64,000 nt of DNA from Methanococcus maripaludis C5 (GCF_000016125.1 NC_009135.1:992001-1056000), one strand, 5' to 3'. Positions 27,050-37,428 are shown, numbered from the stretch's first letter. The notes: a model not told the origin generated them from the letters alone. A program made the numbers and translations.

Positions 27050-28900
27050 TTAGCACCCATAAATAATTTTTCCCGTGTCTTTTGACTTTTTAAATGGAAG
27101 TTCTTCGTTTTTGAGCGTTTCTATGAATTTAATTATATCTTCATCATATAATTTTTCTTTAGGAATTAAAAGATCGTAATTTTCGTCTGCAATTGGAATA
27201 AATTCCAAATCATAGTGATCAGAAATTGTACTTATACCAAGTCCAATCTGTGCTTTACCCATTGAAACAGCAGCCCCCACCGCAGAATGCGTTTTTGCTT
27301 CAATGTCATATCCATTTATCGAATTTTTATCAATATCATTTTCTTTTAAGAATTTATCAAAGAGTATTCTTGTTCCTGAACCTTTATTCCGGTTAATTAT
27401 TTTATAATATCGAATTTTTTCAATTAAATCTTCCATTGATTCTATTCCAAGCTCTTTTTTAAACATGAAACCTTGTTCACGAACATATCCTCGAACTAAA
27501 ACAGAATCAGTTACATTGTATTTTTTTAGATATGAAATATTATATTCGCCATTGTTGTCTAAAAGGTGAATTCCGGCAATGTCTGCTTCATTTCTTTTTA
27601 CCGCCATTATTCCACCAAGAGAACCAGTATTTACAGTTCTTGCAAGAATTTGACCTTTTCGTAAAATCCTGTCGATTCCAACACAGTGGCTTCCGATAAT
27701 ATTGAGCCCAATCCTAATATCGCCAAACATGTGTACATCAAACATCTCATCTTCAACAATTTCTCTGTTTTCGGGAATTATAATATATCCATCAGCATAT
27801 GTGAGTGAAGTTATCGCTTCGCTCCCCTTTAAAACAGGATAGGCCCCGTAACCATCTTTTCCCCGGATTATTGAAACTGGAAGGTATTCTTCTCGTCCCT
27901 TAGCTGACATGTATCGATTATAAACTTGTGCCCGCATTGTTTTTCCTTTTTCATTGAATAACACATCAAAAATGGTTAAACATGACGTTGGATATCCTGG
28001 AAGTCCTACAACCAATTTTTTCCCAATTCTTCCGATAATAGTTGGTTTTCCAGGTTTTATTTTTATCCCATGTACTAGGATTTCCCCGCCAAGCTCTTCG
28101 ATTGCAGTACTTGTTAAATCACCAACTCCTGCAGATGTTCCGCCACTAAGCAGTATTACGTCTTCATTCATTGCTTTCTTTAGTTTATCCATTAAATCTT
28201 CTTTATTATCCTTTACAATCCCATAAAAATTAAAATTCCATCCCTTTTCTAAAATAGATGATGCTATCGTGTATGTATTCACATCGTAAATTTTATATGG
28301 CCCCAATTCCTCTTCCGGACTGATTAGTTCATTTCCAGTAGATAAAAGCCCGATACTTGGATTTTTAAATACATTTAACTTATTTTTACCAACTGCAGAT
28401 ATTGCACCGATATCTCTTGGAGATACAACAGTATTCTTTCTCATTATGAGTTCCCCAACCATAATATCGTTTCCACATGGCTGGATATTTTCATGTGGGG
28501 AGACTGCCTTGTAGAGTTTTACAGAATTTTCTTCAATTTCCGCAAATTCAACCATAACTACCGCATCAGCACCTTTTGGAAGGGGTGCTCCCGTTGCAAT
28601 CTCCATGCATTGGCCGGACAGTATTTCTAAATCAGAATTTCCGCCTGCACGTATTTTATCAATTATTTCGAGAGTAACAGGTTTATCTTCTTCAGCTTCA
28701 TAAGTATCTTTTGCCCTTACGGCATAACCATCCATTCTTGAACGATCAAATGGGGGCACATCCACATTTGAAACGATGTCTTCTGCAAGTATTCTTCCAG
28801 GAAGTTCAAAAAGACTTACTTCTTCGGTGCTTAATTCATTTAAAAGAGTTTTTACAACTTCTTTGGCATGCTCAATTGTGCAAAGTTCTAGGTATCTCAA
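27050..28900 (-). CDS. moeA: MoeA-type molybdopterin molybdotransferase fused to a PBP-like domain
   Basis: A 616-residue fusion. Residues 1-165 are MoeA domains I/II with [15 protein letters not shown], about 175-310 the MoCF-binding domain with [12 protein letters not shown], about 325-395 domain IV, and about 400-616 a type-2 periplasmic-binding-protein-like domain ([43 protein letters not shown]), probably an oxyanion sensor. MoeA inserts molybdate or tungstate into molybdopterin; the PBP-like part may sense or deliver the metal. The start is TTG with AGGTGATATC upstream. Confidence 0.9.
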   Translation of the reverse strand: MRYLELCTIEHAKEVVKTLLNELSTEEVSLFELPGRILAEDIVSNVDVPPFDRSRMDGYAVRAKDTYEAEEDKPVTLEIIDKIRAGGNSDLEILSGQCMEIATGAPLPKGADAVVMVEFAEIEENSVKLYKAVSPHENIQPCGNDIMVGELIMRKNTVVSPRDIGAISAVGKNKLNVFKNPSIGLLSTGNELISPEEELGPYKIYDVNTYTIASSILEKGWNFNFYGIVKDNKEDLMDKLKKAMNEDVILLSGGTSAGVGDLTSTAIEELGGEILVHGIKIKPGKPTIIGRIGKKLVVGLPGYPTSCLTIFDVLFNEKGKTMRAQVYNRYMSAKGREEYLPVSIIRGKDGYGAYPVLKGSEAITSLTYADGYIIIPENREIVEDEMFDVHMFGDIRIGLNIIGSHCVGIDRILRKGQILARTVNTGSLGGIMAVKRNEADIAGIHLLDNNGEYNISYLKKYNVTDSVLVRGYVREQGFMFKKELGIESMEDLIEKIRYYKIINRNKGSGTRILFDKFLKENDIDKNSINGYDIEAKTHSAVGAAVSMGKAQIGLGISTISDHYDLEFIPIADENYDLLIPKEKLYDEDIIKFIETLKNEELPFKKSKDTGKIIYGC

Positions 28901-28927
28901 GATATCACCTAAATATTTAAAAATAAT

Positions 28928-29938
28928 TTAAAGTATCAAGTCTAATTCTTTACCGCATTTTGGACATTTGGGAGTTTTTGATGATTTATCAAGATGTAAT
29001 TCAGGTTTTTGGTATCCAAAACGATCCACTACGATGGATTTGCATTCGGGGCAGTAAGTATTATATCCCGCACCAAATGGAACGTTTCCGGCATAAACAT
29101 AATGCAATCCTGCATTTAACGCCATATCTCTTGCTTTTTTAATTGTTTCCATACGGGTAGATGGTACAGAGGTTAGTTTGTAGTGCGGATAAAATGCAGT
29201 GAAATGAAGTGGAGTATCAACTCCAAGTTCATCTTTTACAAAATTAATTATTGATTCTATATATTTTGGATTATCGTTGTATGTTGGAACGACTAAATTT
29301 GTAATTTCTATATGTATTCCAAGTTTTTTTGCCAATCTGCAGGTTTCAAGAACAGGTTCCAATTCTGCAAGGCATATTTTTTTATAAAACTCACTATTTC
29401 CTTTTATATCAATATTCATTGCATCGATTTCAAGTTTTTTCAGGGGTTCCTTTTCAATATACCCATTTGTAACCATTACGTTGAATAAATCGTGTTTTTT
29501 TGCTAATTTTGCTGTTTCTTGCATAAATTCATAAAATATAGTTGGTTCGGTGTAGGTATATGCAATTCCTTCGCATAGGTAATTTTTAGCAAGTTCAACA
29601 ACGTCTTCAGGCGTTAATTCACTGAAAGGAACTTCTTCAGGTAATGACTGGCTTATTTCCCAGTTTTGGCAGTGTTTACACTTAAAATTACATCCTGCAG
29701 TAGCTATTGAAAAAACGCTCGTACCGGGTTTGTAATTAAATAAAGGTTTTTTTTCAATAGGATCAACTGCTGTCGCACATATTTTTCCATAATTTACTGC
29801 ATAAAGTGAGCAATCAATATTTTCTCGGCCACCACAAACTCCTCGTTTTCCAGAAGAAATTATACAGTGTCTTGGACAGATATTACACTTTATCTTACAA
29901 TTTTCAAGGTTTTCATAAAAAAGCGCTTCTTTTAACAT
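28928..29938 (-). CDS. amrS: AmmeMemoRadiSam-system radical SAM enzyme AmrS
   Basis: A 336-residue radical SAM enzyme. Residues 15-36 carry a cysteine-rich N-terminal segment (CKIKCNICPRHC, then KRGVCGGREN), the radical SAM cysteines are in TAGCNFKCKHCQNWEISQ (about 80), and the C-terminus has two more CxxC pairs (CPECKS, CPKCGKE). This matches the AmrS family. It lies 27 bases before the MoeA-PBP gene in the same direction, and AMMECR1 follows further downstream. The substrate of AmrS is unknown to me. Confidence 0.9.
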   Translation of the reverse strand: MLKEALFYENLENCKIKCNICPRHCIISSGKRGVCGGRENIDCSLYAVNYGKICATAVDPIEKKPLFNYKPGTSVFSIATAGCNFKCKHCQNWEISQSLPEEVPFSELTPEDVVELAKNYLCEGIAYTYTEPTIFYEFMQETAKLAKKHDLFNVMVTNGYIEKEPLKKLEIDAMNIDIKGNSEFYKKICLAELEPVLETCRLAKKLGIHIEITNLVVPTYNDNPKYIESIINFVKDELGVDTPLHFTAFYPHYKLTSVPSTRMETIKKARDMALNAGLHYVYAGNVPFGAGYNTYCPECKSIVVDRFGYQKPELHLDKSSKTPKCPKCGKELDLIL

Positions 29939-29952
29939 CGAATCACTTCTGA

Positions 29953-30468
29953 TTAAATGTGATCTTCAAGATTAAACATTTCAGTTATCGTCATAATTAC
30001 CTTGTTTTTGTGGATTATATTATAGGTTCTTTGGGGAATTTTACTTCTTTTCGGATTCAATTTAGTTATAACCGAATCTGGAACTTCTTTTACTTCTATT
30101 TCGACGATTTCTCGCCTTGTTTCCAAATTGTGGATCTTTAAAATTTTTCCAATCGGGATGTCTGCTGAAAGAAGGTCTTTTCTTATTTTTTCGCGTATTT
30201 GTATCTCATCTATGCTTTCAAGCGGTGTTTCTGAAGTTGCATAGATTAGGGGAATTCCATTTACTCCGAGCAATACTGCCCTATAATTTACATTATCCAT
30301 TATTTCTTGATGGAGTGTTTCCACAACAACTTCATTGCCGAAAAGAATTTCCAAAAGGTTTGTAATACTTCCGTCGGTCCCTAAAAGGATTTTTTCTTCG
30401 TTTATTAACCCATGTATTTTCGAAAGGTCCCCTATGACGATATGGGGCTTTATATAACTATCATTCAT
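29953..30468 (-). CDS. Chorismate pyruvate-lyase-like protein (DUF98)
   Basis: A 171-residue protein of the DUF98/chorismate-lyase group (M. jannaschii MJ0807 type). It has the lipocalin-like layout LLGTDGSITNLLEILFGNEV, NYRAVLLG, PLIYATSETPLESI and QRTYNIIHKNK. The expected reaction is chorismate to 4-hydroxybenzoate plus pyruvate, and 4-hydroxybenzoate feeds methanopterin synthesis. The ATG at 30468 is preferred, with GTGAAAATT immediately upstream. It ends 14 bases before amrS. Confidence 0.78.
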   Translation of the reverse strand: MNDSYIKPHIVIGDLSKIHGLINEEKILLGTDGSITNLLEILFGNEVVVETLHQEIMDNVNYRAVLLGVNGIPLIYATSETPLESIDEIQIREKIRKDLLSADIPIGKILKIHNLETRREIVEIEVKEVPDSVITKLNPKRSKIPQRTYNIIHKNKVIMTITEMFNLEDHI

Positions 30469-30506
30469 AATTTTCACATAATAAGTATCAATAAATTAAA
30501 ATAAAA

Positions 30507-31109
30507 TTAGATTTCTTCTTCTACTATTTCTTTTATCTTCATTTCTTTCAATTTGTCGTATAACTCAGTAGCTTTTGCTTTTAAGTCATTTATTTCGGCG
30601 TAAGTCTTCAAAAGTTCCTGATGTTTTTCAGCACTTACTCTTGCATTTTCAAGCACTTTTTTATGTTCTTCTGAAGATTGGTTTACAAGAACGGAAATTC
30701 CATCAGACATTGTCTTTATGGTTTCATTCAAGTTTTCTAATTCTACCGCTTTGTCATATAACTTTCTGTGAGATTCAATTTCTCGGACCATTTCTTTTTC
30801 TTGGTCCATTGACATTGGTTTTGTCTGAAGGGTAGTTTCCAGTTGTTCTATCTTTTGTGCAAGATACGACTTACTTATCTTCATTGACTTAAACTCAGCA
30901 AGCATGTCTGCTCTTTTTTGTTTTAAGAGCCTGATTTCTTCAATCTGATCTTTGACCTTTACATTGATGTCTTCCCTTAAATCTTTGTATTTTTTGACAT
31001 CGTCGTTTGCTGTGTCCCTAATTTCTTTTAATTCTTTGGCATTTTCATACAATTCTTTTATCTGTGTATTTATTTCGTCAAGTTTAGTTTTTATTGTAGT
31101 GTAATCCAT
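30507..31109 (-). CDS. Conserved archaeal coiled-coil protein
   Basis: A 200-residue protein almost entirely of charged heptad-rich helix, rich in K, E, and L, with no membrane segment. It belongs with the COG1340-type archaeal coiled-coil proteins, whose function is not known; an association with translation or RNA has been suggested for relatives. The ATG at 31109 is selected over an upstream in-frame ATG because GGTGTTAAAA lies before it. It is 125 bases from serB. Confidence 0.75.
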   Translation of the reverse strand: MDYTTIKTKLDEINTQIKELYENAKELKEIRDTANDDVKKYKDLREDINVKVKDQIEEIRLLKQKRADMLAEFKSMKISKSYLAQKIEQLETTLQTKPMSMDQEKEMVREIESHRKLYDKAVELENLNETIKTMSDGISVLVNQSSEEHKKVLENARVSAEKHQELLKTYAEINDLKAKATELYDKLKEMKIKEIVEEEI

Positions 31110-31234
31110 TTTTAACACCGAACCCCCATTTAACATATTATAAATTTTTGTTGTAAGCTATATAAATATTTTTATTTGATACAAAGCAAAAAAGTTCTAA
31201 AAAAGCCGTTTTAGGTCAAAAAAAGCGAAAAAAG

Positions 31235-31876
31235 TTAGTTAAGGTAGTTCAATATTTCTTTTAAGTCCTTTTTGTCGATGCATATATCTGCCTTCGATCT
31301 CAAAATTTCTTTTGCACAAAAAGCTATTTTAAAGCCTGCTCTCTCAAACATACTTACGTCGTTTGCCCCGTCCCCAACTACGACCGTGTTTTCAAGAGAA
31401 ATGTTTTCATTTGCTGCAATTTCTTTTAAAATATCCCCTTTTGCAGTCTCGCCCATTACTGGGCCAATAACTTCGCCAGTAAGAATTCCATTTTCAGATA
31501 AAAGAGTATTTGAATAAGAGTAATCAAGTCCCAGCACTTTTTTGACATGTTCGGCCCCAAAATCAAATCCTCCACTGACAACGGCTGTAACATATCCTTG
31601 TTTTTTAAGTTCTCCTATTAATTCATGTGCACCATTCATTATGGGAATTTTTTTTGCAAATTCATCAAGTTTTTCAACAGGAATTCCTTTTAAAAATTTT
31701 ACCCGTCGTTTTAGCGATTCTTCAAACTTTATTTTACCTTTCATCGCTTCTTCAGTTATTTTTTTAATTTCCGATTCAACACCTGCAAACTTTGCAATTT
31801 CGTCAATGACTTCGCAATCTGCAAGTGTGCTATCTAAATCAAATAAAATAAGTTTTTTTACTGAATTATTTGTCAT
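31235..31876 (-). CDS. serB: Phosphoserine phosphatase
   Basis: A 213-residue HAD-superfamily phosphatase for serine synthesis. Motif I is FDLDSTLAD with the nucleophilic aspartate (about residue 13), motif II VVSGGFDFG (about 98), motif III the lysine in ETAKGDIL, and motif IV VGDGANDVSMF. It is the size of M. jannaschii MJ1594. A clear GGTGGAATA precedes the ATG. It sits 36 bases after purC. Confidence 0.93.
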   Translation of the reverse strand: MTNNSVKKLILFDLDSTLADCEVIDEIAKFAGVESEIKKITEEAMKGKIKFEESLKRRVKFLKGIPVEKLDEFAKKIPIMNGAHELIGELKKQGYVTAVVSGGFDFGAEHVKKVLGLDYSYSNTLLSENGILTGEVIGPVMGETAKGDILKEIAANENISLENTVVVGDGANDVSMFERAGFKIAFCAKEILRSKADICIDKKDLKEILNYLN

Positions 31877-31912
31877 TATTCCACCAATTTGGTAAAAGAA
31901 AAATTAAAATAA

Positions 31913-32650
31913 TTATTTTAAACATCCGATTCTTTTAGCAACGGTTTTGTATTTTTCCAAAACATCGCCTAAATCTTTTCTAAATACATCCTTATCAAGA
32001 ACGTCTTTTGTTTCTTTGTCCCAAAGTCTCATTGTATCGGGGCTAATTTCGTCAGCAACAACAATGTCACCATCAACGGTTTTTCCAACTTCGATTTTAA
32101 AATCAACTAAAATTATTCCTTTTTCATCGAAAAATCCTTTTAAAACGTCGTTCACTTTTAAAGCGAGTTTTTTAATTTCAACTAATTCTTCTTCGGTTGC
32201 AAGACCAAGTTCAATTGTAATTTCATTGTTCAACATTGGGTCTCCGTAGTCGTCATTTTTGTAATCAAACTGTGTAACTGCTGTTTTTAATACCTGTCCC
32301 TGTTCGAATGGATATTTTTTACAGAGGCTTCCTGCAGCAATGTTTCTTACAATTACTTCCAAAGGAATTATCTTAACGTTCTTTGCAATCATGTGGTTTG
32401 GCTCGATGTACTCGATAAGGTGTGTTGGAACGTTATTTTGTTCGAGTATTTTGAAAAGTTCGTTTGAAATTAAGGTGTTTAAATATCCTTTTCCAGATTT
32501 TACGTCGTGTTTTGCACCGTTTCCAGCAGTTATATCGTCTCTGAATTCAACCAAAACTTCTTTTTCGTTTTCTTCGATTTTGTAGATTGATTTTGCTTTT
32601 CCAGCGTAAATAGGCTCTTTTGCAGTTATTTTTGAAATATCATATGACAT
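31913..32650 (-). CDS. purC: Phosphoribosylaminoimidazole-succinocarboxamide synthase
   Basis: A 245-residue SAICAR synthetase of purine synthesis. Diagnostic features are YAGKAKSIYK at the N-terminus, EFRDDITAGNGAK, EVIVRNIAAGSL and DEISPDTMRLWD. The length is standard. The ATG follows GGTGAGATT. It is followed by serB on the same strand, as in M. jannaschii. Confidence 0.95.
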   Translation of the reverse strand: MSYDISKITAKEPIYAGKAKSIYKIEENEKEVLVEFRDDITAGNGAKHDVKSGKGYLNTLISNELFKILEQNNVPTHLIEYIEPNHMIAKNVKIIPLEVIVRNIAAGSLCKKYPFEQGQVLKTAVTQFDYKNDDYGDPMLNNEITIELGLATEEELVEIKKLALKVNDVLKGFFDEKGIILVDFKIEVGKTVDGDIVVADEISPDTMRLWDKETKDVLDKDVFRKDLGDVLEKYKTVAKRIGCLK

Positions 32651-32720
32651 AATCTCACCAGATGCGAATTAATTATAATAAAAAAATAAAATAAGATTTT
32701 ACCACATATAATGGTTACAG

Positions 32721-33713
32721 TTATACTCTTTTTGCGACTTCTTGGCCCATTTCACTTGTTGAAAGGGTACCGCCAAGATCAGGTGTTGTCAATCCAAGAC
32801 TTAAAACTTCTTCGAGAGCTTTTTCAACTTTGTCAGCAGCCCCATTTTCTTTTAAGTATCTTAACATCATTACCGCAGTCAGTATTGTTGCAGTTGGGTT
32901 TGCGAGGCCTTTTCCTGCAATGTCTGGAGCTGATCCGTGAATAGGTTCAAAAAGGCCGTAATCGTCACCAACATTTCCTGACGGAGCCATTCCGAGTCCT
33001 CCGACCATCCCTACTGCGCCGTCTGACAATATGTCACCAAATAAGTTAGATGTAACTACAATATCAAAAGTTTCGGGTCTTGAAATTATGTACATATTCA
33101 TTGCGTCCACATAAAAGTCTTCAGTTTTGATATCTTCGTAATCTTTTGAAACTTCGTAGAATGTTTTCTTAAATAATCCATCAGTAATTTTTAAAACGTT
33201 TGCTTTGTGTGCACAGGTAACTTTTACTTCTTTTCCAGTTGATTTCCTGTCTTTCGCCATTTCGAATGCATGTTTGAATATCCTTTCAGAAGCTTCTTTT
33301 GTAATAACCCTTGTTGCTACAGTAACCCCTTCAGTAATTTCAGATTCGATTCCTTTGTAAAGGCCTTCTGTATTTTCCCTTACAATTATGTAATCAATAC
33401 CCGTTTTAAGGCAGTTTATTCCATTGTAGGATTTTACGGGCCTAATATTTGCATAAGTATCCAATATTTTTCTTAATTTTACAATAACATCAGCAGCAGT
33501 TTCTCCAGCAGCACCAAATAACACTGCATCCGCAGTTTTTGCAGCGTTGATTGTTTCTTCTGGAAGTGCCACTCCAGTTTTTTCAAATACTTCGTCGCCT
33601 GCTAAAGCGTAGTTAAATTCAAATTCGATACCAGTAGCTTTTAAAACTTCTACAGCAGCCGGAACCACTTCTTTCCCGATCCCGTCGCCTTCAATTACGC
33701 AGATTTTATGCAT
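32721..33713 (-). CDS. Isopropylmalate / homoisocitrate dehydrogenase family (AksF or LeuB)
   Basis: A 330-residue beta-decarboxylating dehydrogenase. The signature is GDGIGKEVVPA at the N-terminus, VRENTEGLYKG and the metal-binding SDGAVGMVGGLGMAPS. In methanogens two paralogues exist: LeuB (leucine) and AksF (isohomocitrate series towards coenzyme B and biotin). Gene order serB-purC with this enzyme matches the M. jannaschii region of AksF (MJ1596), which favours AksF, but sequence alone does not separate them. The ATG at 33713 follows AAAGGTGATTTTGCA, and a longer frame starts 24 bases earlier. Confidence 0.88.
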   Translation of the reverse strand: MHKICVIEGDGIGKEVVPAAVEVLKATGIEFEFNYALAGDEVFEKTGVALPEETINAAKTADAVLFGAAGETAADVIVKLRKILDTYANIRPVKSYNGINCLKTGIDYIIVRENTEGLYKGIESEITEGVTVATRVITKEASERIFKHAFEMAKDRKSTGKEVKVTCAHKANVLKITDGLFKKTFYEVSKDYEDIKTEDFYVDAMNMYIISRPETFDIVVTSNLFGDILSDGAVGMVGGLGMAPSGNVGDDYGLFEPIHGSAPDIAGKGLANPTATILTAVMMLRYLKENGAADKVEKALEEVLSLGLTTPDLGGTLSTSEMGQEVAKRV

Positions 33714-33883
33714 TGCAAAATCACCTTTACGGGCCAAACCCTTGTTTCACGTTGACGTTTGCATCTATATAGATTATCGATATATTAAAATCTAACGCCG
33801 AATATCAATTTTAAAGTTATAAAAAAGCAGACATTAATTATAGTCAAAAATAAAAAAGTTATACGTTATAAAAAAAATAGTAT

Positions 33884-34207
33884 TTATTTACTGTTATTTC
33901 TTATGTAATCTTTTAAATCATCCTTATTTTTAATTTCAGGTGATTTTTTATGATAAAAAGTTCTAAATTTATCGATATCATCCATTAGGTCCAGATTATA
34001 ATTATTTTTCAGAATATCAAGTACTTTACCCGTACAGTTTTGATTTTTTAACTTGATACTGGCGTATACCATACCAAGAAGATTTTTAAATTCATCGTCT
34101 GAACTGTGACCAGTATTTATAATATGCTTGATATGTTTCTTAATTTTTGAATATTCCTCGTCAGAATACGGCAAAGATATCCCTTTTAAACATTTTTGAT
34201 CTTGCAT
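33884..34207 (-). CDS. Hypothetical protein, Lys-rich, 107 residues
   Basis: A soluble, basic, helical protein without a recognised domain. A cysteine near each half (QKCLKG, NCTGKV) is the only visible landmark. The start ATG lies close to a TATA-like box (CCAAATATATATAATA, around 34240 on the plus strand). It stands alone between the AksF/LeuB gene and a membrane protein gene. Confidence 0.55.
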   Translation of the reverse strand: MQDQKCLKGISLPYSDEEYSKIKKHIKHIINTGHSSDDEFKNLLGMVYASIKLKNQNCTGKVLDILKNNYNLDLMDDIDKFRTFYHKKSPEIKNKDDLKDYIRNNSK

Positions 34208-34401
34208 GGTTTATTATTAACATTCATTTTTGAATTTCCAAATATATATAATAAATACAAATGAATTGAACCAAAAAAATATAATAATCTTAAAATAGAA
34301 AATTAAGTCAATTACATGTTCATATTTGTTAATTAACACATTATAGGGTATTAATCAATATATATTACAAAATAAAAAAAAATAATCAAAAATAAATCTG
34401 G

Positions 34402-35013
34402 CTAATCCTCATCCGTTACAAAAATTAGCGGAAATACAATGTCACTCGTACAGCATGGAACCCATACTGCAATAAAGAGGAATATAAATATCTCAAAACA
34501 CATTAAAAAACTTAATCCTGATCCCAGCGCCATTATTATATGAAAAAGTGATGCAGAAGTACTTAGAAATACGTGTCCTGAATGCGGTATTTTTGTAAAT
34601 GGTTTTAAATATGCCAAAACTATTCCAAGTACTGCTAACGAGTTTACAAGCCAGAATTCTTCAATAAATCCAATATGGGCCCCCCTATTTGGTAAATCTA
34701 AAAGAATTTCTCCAACATATGGAATTAATGAATCACTTATCGTTGCGATGATTAAAGAGCCGGCATAACCTATTAAAAATAATGTTAAAAAACCAGTAAT
34801 TGACTTGGATCTGCCTTTTTTATATAATTTATACATCGAAGTTGTAGTAAATGCACTTAAAAATACATGTATTGGATGAAGCGTATAAAATATTGAATAG
34901 GATTTACTAAACGAAATTCCATTAAAAATAATCAATAATACTATGCCAAAAATAGCCCCCAATATAGTAAATGGCATGTGTTCCTTTAATTCTTTAACAA
35001 TTTGGTTAATCAT
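34402..35013 (-). CDS. Polytopic membrane protein of unknown function
   Basis: A 203-residue protein with five or six membrane segments. A conserved-looking HPIHVFLSAFTTTSMYKLY histidine-containing segment and a C-terminal WVPCCTSDIVFPLIF double cysteine could bind metal. I do not recognise the family with certainty. The ATG at 35013 is used because GGGGTTTTT stands before it; the longer frame begins at 35049. A conserved archaeal gene is likely because it lies in a compact region divergent to nth. Confidence 0.6.
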   Translation of the reverse strand: MINQIVKELKEHMPFTILGAIFGIVLLIIFNGISFSKSYSIFYTLHPIHVFLSAFTTTSMYKLYKKGRSKSITGFLTLFLIGYAGSLIIATISDSLIPYVGEILLDLPNRGAHIGFIEEFWLVNSLAVLGIVLAYLKPFTKIPHSGHVFLSTSASLFHIIMALGSGLSFLMCFEIFIFLFIAVWVPCCTSDIVFPLIFVTDED

Positions 35014-35102
35014 AAAAACCCCGATTGTTAGTAATTTAACTAAATTCATCCTAAAATGTTAATATAATAAAAATAATATATAAATTAACCGACGAGATAG
35101 CC

Positions 35103-36173
35103 ATGAACAATCTTGATACCCCATTTATTAAATTTTTAGATATTTTAGGCGAAAATTTAAAAAAAGATGCAGTAGTTGACAAAATATCTAAAAATTCAGA
35201 CGAAAATGAACGGGCTTTTAAAATATTAGTTTCTACAGTGATAAGCGCACGAACCAAAGATGAAACTACCGCAAAAGTATCAAAAGAGCTATTCAAAAAA
35301 GTAAAAACTCCAAAAGAGCTTTCAGAAATTTCTTTAGATAACCTTGAAAAGTTAGTTCACCCTGCAGGATTTTACAAAACTAAAGCTAAAAATCTAAAAA
35401 AATTAGGCAAAATTTTACTTGAAGAGTACGATTCAAAAATTCCAAATTCAATTGAAGAACTTATAACACTTCCAGGGGTTGGACGAAAAACTGCAAACTT
35501 AGTAATGACTCTTGCATTTGATGAATACGCAATCTGTGTTGACACACACGTTCACAGAATTACAAATCGTTGGAATTATGTTGATACTGAGTTTCCTGAA
35601 AACACAGAAATGGAACTTCGAAAAAAACTTCCGAAAGATTACTGGAAAAGAATTAACAATCTACTTGTTGTATTTGGCCAAGAAATATGCAGCCCGATTC
35701 CAAAATGCGATAAGTGTTTTTCTGAAATTCGAAAAATCTGCCCCCACTACAATTCATTAAAAGAACTCGAAAAAATTTATAAAGAGTTCAACTTTAAAAA
35801 GACCCCAAAAACTAAAATCCCCAAAGACAAAGGCACTTACGTCTTAAGAATAAAGATGAACGCTCCAAGAACCATTCTCGTTGGAAAAAGAGAGATTAAA
35901 TTTAAAAAAGGAGATTATTTTTACATCGGTTCTGCAATGGGTAACAGCATGAATTTATACAATAGAATAAGCAGGCATCTGTCTGAAAATAAGAAAAAAA
36001 GATGGCATATTGATTATTTACTGGAATTTTCAAATGTAAAAGAAGTAAACGTAACAATTGGACGATTTGAATGTGATGTTTCGCAGAAGTTTAATATAGT
36101 GTTCGATTCTGTGGAATCTTTCGGATGTTCGGACTGCAAGTGTAAAAGTCATCTCTATTACATTAAACCATGA
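35103..36173 (+). CDS. nth: Endonuclease III fused to a DUF123 (GIY-YIG-like) domain
   Basis: A 356-residue fusion. Residues 1-220 are a complete endonuclease III: HhH motif [11 protein letters not shown] with catalytic lysine K129, catalytic aspartate in [11 protein letters not shown] (D147), and a 4Fe-4S site with C196, C202, C205 and C213. Residues 240-356 are DUF123, a GIY-YIG-like nuclease fold with [18 protein letters not shown] and [15 protein letters not shown]. The enzyme should excise oxidised pyrimidines; the DUF123 part may cut or bind DNA. The same fusion exists in other methanogens. Confidence 0.88.
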   Translation: MNNLDTPFIKFLDILGENLKKDAVVDKISKNSDENERAFKILVSTVISARTKDETTAKVSKELFKKVKTPKELSEISLDNLEKLVHPAGFYKTKAKNLKKLGKILLEEYDSKIPNSIEELITLPGVGRKTANLVMTLAFDEYAICVDTHVHRITNRWNYVDTEFPENTEMELRKKLPKDYWKRINNLLVVFGQEICSPIPKCDKCFSEIRKICPHYNSLKELEKIYKEFNFKKTPKTKIPKDKGTYVLRIKMNAPRTILVGKREIKFKKGDYFYIGSAMGNSMNLYNRISRHLSENKKKRWHIDYLLEFSNVKEVNVTIGRFECDVSQKFNIVFDSVESFGCSDCKCKSHLYYIKP

Positions 36174-36198
36174 ATAAAAGTAAAAATATGGGATATCC

Positions 36199-36611
36199 AT
36201 GAACACAAAATATGTAGTTATAATCCAATGTAATCTGGCTAAAAACCGGTGTAGCAGTATGAGATGCACCAACGCATTTTATGAGAAAACTGATGCGTTT
36301 AAAAATTATAATAAAGATACAAAATACATTTCTTTTACCTGTGGAGGCTGTTCTGGCAAAGTGGTAAGTTCAAAACTTACAAACTTTTCAAGATGGCTTA
36401 AAAAATTGACAATATTGAAAAAGATGAAGTTAAAATACATCTTTCATCCTGTATGTCGACAGATAACGCCCATTACGATAGCTGCCCAAATATCGACTAT
36501 ATACAGTATATTATAAAGAAAAAAGGCTACAATAATATTGTTGAAGGAAGTATTTTCAGTGAACGTTCTGAAAAATTGCGAAAAGAAGGCTTTTATAAAA
36601 AATACCAATAA
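36199..36611 (+). pseudogene. CGGC domain protein gene with one frameshift
   Basis: The start reads MNTKYVVIIQCNLAKNRCSS with FTCGGCSGK, the CGGC motif of this Cys-rich redox or metal-binding family. After KRWLKK-like sequence the frame shifts in a run of six A around 36405. In the shifted frame it continues as NIEKDEVKIHLSSCMSTDN, DSCPNIDYIQYI and ends at 36611. A single missing A restores a normal 136-residue protein. The gene may be an error artefact or a fresh mutation. Confidence 0.75.
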
Positions 36612-36789
36612 TTATATTTATTTTTAAAAAAATTTAAAATAAATAAAAAGCTCCATTTTCGAAAAATAATATCCCCGTAATCTCTTTTTTAATAATAACA
36701 TTCAATATTGTTTTTTAAAACGTATTTTTAGGTAAAGACCTTTTTTTGGTAAGAGAAAATATAAATCCTTTGAAAACATATATTATTTC

Positions 36790-37428
36790 ATGTTTGGATA
36801 TCGACCACTTATGCCTGAAAAATTTCTGGTAGGGGCCCACGAAATTGAAATTGAAGAACTGGATGGTTTATTAAAATATATTAGGGGAAATACTTCAAAA
36901 TTAATCAAAAAATCATCCTATTCCTTAAGAATTGTTCCGAGTCCTGCAATTGGATACGGGGTGCAGTATTTAACGATTAAATTCAAAGAACCCGTAGTTG
37001 TTCCCCCAAAGGATACTTTTAGGGGGTATGTTGAATCCCCGTGTGATATTGAATTAAAACTCGGTGAAATGGAGTTAGATTTGATTAATCTTGGAAAAGA
37101 AAAATACGCTATTTACGGAACTGTCGATATCGGAGATATTTCAAGATATCATTTAAGCGAAGTTTACACAAAAGAACCTGATTCTCTTTGTGTTACAAAA
37201 TTTGTCCTAAGTAATGGTTCAAATTACTGGAAAACCTTTGATAAATTGGTTTTTCCAATCTGGGAAACCATTATGTACTATTCAGAGGATAAAGCATATT
37301 ATCCAACAATTATTAATCTCACTAAAAATGGAAGCGTAGAAATAATAAATACTGCAAAAGCACCTAAAAATGGGTTAATCGGAACTAAAAATATAACCCC
37401 CGTATCACATTTCTTGAGGAGAATTTAA
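36790..37428 (+). CDS. DUF432 family protein, partner of MscS channel
   Basis: A 212-residue archaeal protein of the DUF432 family, with IVPSPAIGYGVQYLTIKF and VVPPKDTFRGYVESPCD segments. It is soluble by sequence. The stop codon directly touches the start of the mechanosensitive channel gene, so they are translationally coupled. No ribosome binding site precedes the ATG, and a TATA-like AAATATAAAT lies about 27 bases before, so the mRNA is probably leaderless. The function is unknown; a role with the channel is inferred. Confidence 0.75.
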   Translation: MFGYRPLMPEKFLVGAHEIEIEELDGLLKYIRGNTSKLIKKSSYSLRIVPSPAIGYGVQYLTIKFKEPVVVPPKDTFRGYVESPCDIELKLGEMELDLINLGKEKYAIYGTVDIGDISRYHLSEVYTKEPDSLCVTKFVLSNGSNYWKTFDKLVFPIWETIMYYSEDKAYYPTIINLTKNGSVEIINTAKAPKNGLIGTKNITPVSHFLRRI

